The position numbers were made by a program, and so were the translations under genes. Shown piece by piece: positions 59,530 through 64,000 of a stretch of DNA of 64,000 nucleotides; position 1 is the stretch's first letter, and every line of letters begins with the position of its first letter. The notes beneath the pieces were generated by a model that made no database searches, was not told the origin of the DNA, and saw nothing but the letters and a program-made list of their open reading frames with translations. This stretch comes from Peribacillus frigoritolerans (GTDB lineage: Bacteria; Bacillota; Bacilli; Bacillales; DSM-1321). The stretch spans positions 19,852 to 83,851 of the forward strand of contig NZ_JAUUTW010000025.1 of the NCBI RefSeq assembly GCF_030676415.1, written 5' to 3'.

Positions 59530-60321
59530 ATGTCAAACCATGAAAAAGAAGAAAGGCTAACAGGAGGGAATGTCTCAAAGGTTTATCGTTCGGGAGATAC
59601 CGTTCGAAGAGAATTAAAGCCGGATAGTCCTAAAATTCATAAGTTATTAGAGCATTTGGAGAACAAAGGTTTCAGTTATGCACCGAAGTTTTTAGGTATT
59701 GATGAAAAAGGAAGAGAGATATTATCATTTATTGAAGGAGAAGCTGGTATTTATCCTTTAAAAGAATACATATGGTCTGATGATGTCTTAATGGAAATAG
59801 CGAAAATGCTCCGTTTTTATCATGATTCTGTGAGTGATTTTTCATTTGATGAAAGCTGGCAATCCATAGATAACACCCCCCAACAATTTGAGGTACTATG
59901 CCATAATGATTTTGCAATTTACAACATTATTTTTAATCATGAAAGACCAATTGGAATTATTGATTTTGATAATGCTGGACCTGGTCCAAGAATTTGGGAC
60001 ATAGCTTATACTCTTTATAATTGCGTCCCCTTAAGTAGATTTTATCTTTCAGAAGCAGGTGAGAAAATTTATTATCATTCATTACAGCATCCTAACCTTA
60101 TAAAACAAAGGGTTAGATTGTTTTTTGAATCTTACGGTGAGGGAATAGAAGAAGATTATTTGGAAATGGTATTGCTGCGATTAGAAGGATTATGTAAAAC
60201 AATAACAAGAAAAGCCAGTGAAGGTGACATTGCTTTTCAAAAGATGATAGATGAAGGGCATCTTGAACATTATCAAAAGGATATTGAATTTATTCATAAA
60301 AATGGAAAAGAGTGGATCTAA
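59530..60321 (+). CDS. Aminoglycoside phosphotransferase-fold kinase
   Basis: 263 residues of the APH/choline-kinase-like superfamily. Catalytic loop CHNDFAIYNIIFNHERPIGI (H-N-D for H-G-D) and Mg-binding IDFDNAGPGPRIWDIAY. The N-terminal lobe has SKVYRSGDTVRRELKPDSPK. Substrate may be a sugar, an antibiotic or another small molecule; no resistance can be claimed. GGGAGGGG precedes ATG 59530. Confidence 0.8.
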   Translation: MSNHEKEERLTGGNVSKVYRSGDTVRRELKPDSPKIHKLLEHLENKGFSYAPKFLGIDEKGREILSFIEGEAGIYPLKEYIWSDDVLMEIAKMLRFYHDSVSDFSFDESWQSIDNTPQQFEVLCHNDFAIYNIIFNHERPIGIIDFDNAGPGPRIWDIAYTLYNCVPLSRFYLSEAGEKIYYHSLQHPNLIKQRVRLFFESYGEGIEEDYLEMVLLRLEGLCKTITRKASEGDIAFQKMIDEGHLEHYQKDIEFIHKNGKEWI

Positions 60322-60399
60322 AGATGTGTTAAATGAGCTAGGAGATAATTTACCAAGTTCACCTTTAATGTGAATTCATTGGTGAAAGACCTTTTAAAA

Positions 60400-60515
60400 G
60401 AAAGGTCGGAAGGTGCGAGACTCCTGCGGGAAAAGCGAGTCCAGGGGAGACCTCGCAGGCGCAAAGGGCGGACCGCCCGCGGAAAGCAAGTGCCTGGAGA
60501 GGAAGTTCATTTTTG
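60400..60515 (+). repeat. Dispersed G+C-rich intergenic repeat, copy 2
   Basis: GGAAGGTGCGAGACTCCTGC, GGGAAAAGCGAGTCCAGGGG, AGACCTCGCAGGCGCAAAGG then GGACCGCCCGCGGAAAGCAA. Same family as 634-793 and 63887-64000, with an extra GAGTCCAGGGGAGA block. Confidence 0.85.
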
Positions 60516-60534
60516 TACAAAACTAAAAAAACGG

Positions 60535-60570
60535 AAGCTAAAGCCAATACAGGTCTTTAGCTTTTTTCTC
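60535..60570 (+). terminator. Rho-independent terminator
   Basis: AAGCTAAAG / CTTTAGCTT (60535-60543, 60555-60563) with T6 tail, at the end of the repeat. Confidence 0.8.
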
Positions 60571-60617
60571 GTGGTTTATCTTCCACTAACCCAATTTAAT
60601 TCAATAAGACATCTTTT

Positions 60618-60923
60618 TTATCTTTCAAACCTTCCAAAATGTGTATTTTCTCGATTTATAAGTGCATCCCCAAGATTGATTCTGTTCATAAGTCTTTCAT
60701 GGTCCGAAGGAAAACGTTCTTTAACATTTGCAACTCCCTCTATTGTTGGGATATTACCATTAGGCACAGGACGTTCTTCTCTTTGAAATCCGGGGTTCAA
60801 ACTATCATTAATCATTACAGGTCTGTCAATTGTATCGTTGTCATTATTAGTAGTGGGATTATTAGCTGGATCTTTACCAGGGTTCCCGGCATTATTAAAT
60901 GGATCATTGTTATCTTGTGGCAT
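60618..60923 (-). CDS. Asn/Pro-rich hypothetical protein
   Basis: 101 residues, MPQDNNDPFNNAGNPGKDPA then NNPTTNNDNDTIDRP, low-complexity N-terminus, and a more ordered C-terminus NIPTIEGVANVKERFPSDHE. AAGGAGTG fits ATG 60923; the longer frame to 61028 lacks a site. The composition suggests a spore or surface protein, but no family is recognised. Confidence 0.6.
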   Translation of the reverse strand: MPQDNNDPFNNAGNPGKDPANNPTTNNDNDTIDRPVMINDSLNPGFQREERPVPNGNIPTIEGVANVKERFPSDHERLMNRINLGDALINRENTHFGRFER

Positions 60924-61369
60924 ATATTTCACTCCTTCGCTTATATTATCCGCTGATAGCATTAATCTATTCGCACGCTGTACATATCCCTTATTTATCC
61001 TGTTTTTTCTAATCCGCAACAACGCCAATTCTCTTGAATGGTCAACAAGTACGAAGGGGCAAAAGGTTTTTTTATGCTTTTAAAAAAACTTATAAATATT
61101 ATGATTGACTTACATTTTAATTTGTCTTACAATTTCAATGTAAATAGTCGAAACATTCAATCAAATGGAAGGGGAGCTTTTTTAATAAATCTGATTCACT
61201 TCAACATGAAGCATGACAACATACTGCAGCGTAAACTTTATGTCAATTCCGGAAATGACCTAAAGTTCTGTCATAATTTCAATATCTGATTGTCCAGAGT
61301 TATCAAAGTATTAATGCTTTAGAAAAAAATGAAAGCGAATACAATACTCTTTGGGATGGAGTGAATAAC
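60924..61369. other. Upstream region of the Nramp-like operon
   Basis: About 450 bp. It should hold divergent promoters. An 83-residue open frame (61038-61289) has no ribosome site and unlikely composition. No clear operator found. Confidence 0.4.
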
Positions 61370-62683
61370 ATGAAAAATCAATCGAATCTTGCTGAATCCA
61401 CTGTGATTGTTCCTGAGGTCATAAGTAAAAAACCAAATTTCATCACGAAGTTTAAAACATCCTATGGTCCGGGAATCCTTGCCGTGTTAACGTGGCTTGG
61501 AGCCGGGGATCTGGTAACTTCTTCTGTTGCCGGGGCGGATTATGGATATAGTTTAATGTGGATTTTAGCTCTGTCATTAATTCTTCGTTTTCTTATCGTC
61601 AATATTATTGCCCGGTTCCAGCTGTGTAACACAGAGGGGTTAACCATTCTTGAAGGCTATGGACGTATTCACCCATTTTTCGGTTACTTCATGTTTGGTT
61701 ATGCATTAATCATGGGTCATCTTTTTAATGCCTATATGATTAAGGGAGCGGGAGAGGTATTATCGACCCTATTCCATGTTAATCAGCCATTCTTAGCTTC
61801 AATGGTAGTTGTAGGATTAGTGTTTATGCTTATAGGCAGGAATATTTATAATAGAATTGAAAGTGTAATGAAAGTGCTTTTGGCATTATTGACCATTGCT
61901 TTCTTGTTCCTGGCGATTCAAGCAACACCGGATGTGGGGCAAATCATTAAAGGGACGGTTGGTTTTAGCATTCCAAGTGATACTGGTGTACATGGAGCAT
62001 TATTGGTGGCGATTTCAATTATCGGTGCAGTGGCAGGATCGATTTCGAACTTTGTACATCCATATTTCATGAGGGAAAAGGGGTGGACGAAACCGAGTCA
62101 TGTAAAGGTTCAAAGAAATGATTTACTGTTTGCCATCGGAGTTTGCATTGTGATTAATTTGGCCATTTGGGTTGTTGGAGCAGAAATTTTAAAACCGAAT
62201 GGAATTCATGTGGAAACGATTGATGACTTGGCAATGGCATTACAAATGTCGTTAGGACAATTTGGTTGGTACATTTTCTATCTTGGTGTATTTGGTGTAT
62301 TATTCGCGAGTGTAGTAGGCAAGTCAACGGGTTTTCCAAGATTGATAGTAGATGCCTTTTACGTAATAAATAAGGATCGTCGCGAAAAGTACAATGGTAA
62401 ATATGAAAAAGATCCAATGTATAAATGGGTTATGATTTTTGTATTAGTTACCCCAATCATTTGGTCGATTCCCGGCATGCCTGGTTTCATTGCATTGACA
62501 ATCGGTGTAAATGCAATAAACATAATCGGTTTTCCGATTATCGCAATTGGAATGCTGGTGCTATCAAATCAAAAAAGCTTGATGGGAAAATATAAAAATA
62601 ATTGGTTCGAAAATATTGTTCTAACTTTAGCTTCCATTTTAGCTGTGTGGTCCGCGGTTCAATTAGCTACTACCTTTTTTTGA
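61370..62683 (+). CDS. Divergent Nramp-like transporter
   Basis: 437 residues, eleven or so helices in the Nramp/LeuT-type order: KTSYGPGILAVLTWLGAGDL VTSSVAGADYGYSLMW at helix 1, AISIIGAVAGSISNFVHPYF at helix 6. The metal-binding DPGN of classical Nramps is replaced by GAGD and the MPH motif by VHP, so divalent Fe/Mn transport is doubtful. ATG 61370 follows GGAGTG. It lies 97 bp before a 2-hydroxyacid dehydrogenase gene and may move a related substrate or Mg; both are inference. Confidence 0.78.
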   Translation: MKNQSNLAESTVIVPEVISKKPNFITKFKTSYGPGILAVLTWLGAGDLVTSSVAGADYGYSLMWILALSLILRFLIVNIIARFQLCNTEGLTILEGYGRIHPFFGYFMFGYALIMGHLFNAYMIKGAGEVLSTLFHVNQPFLASMVVVGLVFMLIGRNIYNRIESVMKVLLALLTIAFLFLAIQATPDVGQIIKGTVGFSIPSDTGVHGALLVAISIIGAVAGSISNFVHPYFMREKGWTKPSHVKVQRNDLLFAIGVCIVINLAIWVVGAEILKPNGIHVETIDDLAMALQMSLGQFGWYIFYLGVFGVLFASVVGKSTGFPRLIVDAFYVINKDRREKYNGKYEKDPMYKWVMIFVLVTPIIWSIPGMPGFIALTIGVNAINIIGFPIIAIGMLVLSNQKSLMGKYKNNWFENIVLTLASILAVWSAVQLATTFF

Positions 62684-62779
62684 AATAATGGTAGATTATA
62701 GGTAGAGGTGTTTTGAAACATGAAGGTTATGTCACATTTGATCCCGATGGGGTCCTACTTTATTGGAAGTGAGGTATCA

Positions 62780-63760
62780 ATGATGAAACCGAAAGTAATC
62801 ATCTATAAGAAAGTGGATCAAAAAGTGCTGGATTATATTCAAGAGACTTGTGACGTCGTTTATTTTGAGGGTCTTGACTCACAAAATTATCCTGAATTTC
62901 TTCAAGAGCTGAAGAACGCACAAGGTATATTAGGCTCAGGATTAAAAGTGGATAAAACTTTACTGGATCAAGCACCGCAATTAAAAATCGTCTGTAATTC
63001 GTCAGTTGGTTACGACAATTTGGATGTAACCGAGTTGTCCAGTCGAGGAATCATGGCTACGAACACTCCCGAGGTATTGAATGAGACAGTCGCAGATACG
63101 ATTATGGGCTTGATGCTGTCCACAGCGAGAAGAATGCCTGAGTTGGATCAACTGGTAAAGTCAGGGCAATGGACATCGAATATCGGAGAAAAATGGTTTG
63201 GGTTGGACGTCCATCATAAAGTATTAGGCATTATCGGTATGGGCGGAATCGGCTCTGCCGTTTCAAAAAGGGCCCGGTTTGGATTCGATATGAAGATCTT
63301 ATATCACAACAGATCCAGAAATGAAGAAGCGGAACAAAATTATGGAGCTTCATACTGTTCTCTGGAAGATCTGTTAAAGCAATCTGATTTTGTCTGCTTG
63401 ATGACACCGCTCACTCCCGAAACTGAAAAGATGATGGGGGAAAAAGAATTCAAACTCATGAAAGAGACCGCCATTTTCATCAATTGTTCTAGAGGGAAAA
63501 CCGTTGATGAAGAAGCCTTGACCCATGCGCTTAAAACTGGTGAAATTCACGCGGCAGGACTGGATGTTTTTGTACAGGAGCCTGTCCAGGAAGACAATCC
63601 ACTGCTTTCCATGAAGAATGTCGTCACTTTGCCTCATATCGGTTCCGCAACATATGAAACCCGCCTGAAAATGGCGATGCTGGCCGCAACCAACCTTGTA
63701 GCTGGATTACAGGGCGAAACTCCGCCTACCTTGATTAAAACTGGTGTGAAGGTAAAGTGA
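62780..63760 (+). CDS. D-2-hydroxyacid dehydrogenase (glyoxylate/hydroxypyruvate reductase-like)
   Basis: About 326 residues. NAD(P)-binding GIIGMGGIGSAVSKRA, catalytic Arg in INCSRGKTVDEEAL, Glu in VFVQEPVQEDNP and His in LPHIGSATYETR. Substrate-loop CNSSVGYDNLDVTELSSRGI is of the GyaR/GhrB type. ATG 62780/62783 fits the family; the upstream ATG at 62720 would add 20 unlikely residues. Probably cotranscribed with the Nramp-like gene. Confidence 0.87.
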   Translation: MMKPKVIIYKKVDQKVLDYIQETCDVVYFEGLDSQNYPEFLQELKNAQGILGSGLKVDKTLLDQAPQLKIVCNSSVGYDNLDVTELSSRGIMATNTPEVLNETVADTIMGLMLSTARRMPELDQLVKSGQWTSNIGEKWFGLDVHHKVLGIIGMGGIGSAVSKRARFGFDMKILYHNRSRNEEAEQNYGASYCSLEDLLKQSDFVCLMTPLTPETEKMMGEKEFKLMKETAIFINCSRGKTVDEEALTHALKTGEIHAAGLDVFVQEPVQEDNPLLSMKNVVTLPHIGSATYETRLKMAMLAATNLVAGLQGETPPTLIKTGVKVK

Positions 63761-63789
63761 TTTTTTAGATGGCATTTATAAGTTACGTT

Positions 63790-63820
63790 GGATAGCCTTA
63801 TTGGGGGCTATCCATTTTTC
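63790..63820 (+). terminator. Rho-independent terminator
   Basis: GGATAGCC / GGCTATCC with T5, after the dehydrogenase gene. A second hairpin AGCCCTC / GAGGGCT follows at 63852-63876. Confidence 0.88.
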
Positions 63821-63886
63821 GTTCCGGATTATCATCCTGCAAAGCAAAAAAAAGCCCTCTCTATAAAGGAGGGCTCAGACTGTAGA

Positions 63887-64000
63887 CAAACTCGATGAAA
63901 ATCGAGTTTGTCTATTTTTATGGCTTGTACAATTTGGACGTTGATTTCCACTCCAGGCACTCGCTTTCCGCGGGCGGTCGGGGAGCCTCCTCGGCTTTCG
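63887..64000 (-). repeat. Dispersed G+C-rich intergenic repeat, copy 3 (runs off the window)
   Basis: Read on the minus strand: CCGAGGAGGCTCCCCGACCG, CCCGCGGAAAGCGAGTGCCT, GGAGTGGAAATCAACGTCC, then the hairpin TAGACAAACTCGAT / ATCGAGTTTGTCTA. The same order is found in copy 1 (634-793). Confidence 0.85.

Noticed and set aside
61038..61289. 83-residue plus-strand open frame
   Set aside because: No Shine-Dalgarno site and an Asn/Ile-rich composition typical of A+T-rich non-coding DNA.
1..64000. rRNA, tRNA or prophage segments
   Set aside because: No sequence with tRNA or rRNA features, and no phage structural, integrase or lysis genes were recognised.

Overview
The window looks like chromosomal DNA of a spore-forming, low-G+C member of Bacillaceae. 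Strong Shine-Dalgarno sites, many TTG and GTG starts, and homologs of ComK, the Spo0E family, YjcZ, SleB/CwlJ hydrolases, BcrC, YfmCDEF, YkoGHI and SacB-LevB all point this way. A Peribacillus/Bacillus simplex-like organism is my best guess, but that is inference. I saw no rRNA, tRNA, CRISPR array, prophage or intact insertion sequence.

Layout. 0-5 kb: the end of an MFS transporter, a dispersed G+C-rich repeat, then a Fur-box-controlled ferric citrate/siderophore ABC importer (yfmCDEF type). 5-14.5 kb: metabolic and housekeeping genes (YmaF, an MDR oxidoreductase, an amidohydrolase, two Spo0E-like proteins, a dienelactone hydrolase, BcrC, FabZ, Nudix, LOG, MazG-like). 14.5-16.2 kb: an IS3-type end joined to a 5'-truncated CYP102 reductase, then a 21-bp minisatellite. 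16.5-33.8 kb: an accessory region of small, mostly single-gene units, nearly all on the plus strand (MBL hydrolase, AzlCD with a divergent MocR regulator, hotdog thioesterase, GNAT, YbaN, DinB, PadR-HAAS, VOC, AlkD, chloramphenicol acetyltransferase, PhzF). Many units are followed by a copy of a short palindromic repeat that carries a Rho-independent terminator. Several genes here are decayed, and a ~210-bp direct repeat flanks a SleB-type hydrolase.

33.8-39.4 kb: a ykoGHI-like two-component/PepSY operon and a carbonic anhydrase-SulP operon. 39.9-47.6 kb (minus strand): a fructan locus with levansucrase, endolevanase, an orphan sugar-binding lipoprotein and a YesMN-type two-component system; a shared TTAGTCTTA motif lies upstream of both sacB and the kinase gene. 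48-53.4 kb: a class D beta-lactamase, a frataxin-like protein, PTS IIA, VOC and GNAT proteins and an orphan FtsH-type extracellular domain. 53.5-55 kb: a ZTP riboswitch upstream of serA. 55-55.7 kb: a small transcription unit of tiny ORFs with its own promoter. 56-64 kb: an M4 protease with an emfourin-like inhibitor, a ComK family protein, a phosphotransferase, a divergent Nramp-like transporter with a 2-hydroxyacid dehydrogenase, and further copies of the G+C-rich repeat.

The most unusual structural feature is the gene-plus-terminator-repeat array at 16.5-33.8 kb. Functionally the most coherent unit is the fructan-sensing and fructan-processing locus at 39.9-47.6 kb.
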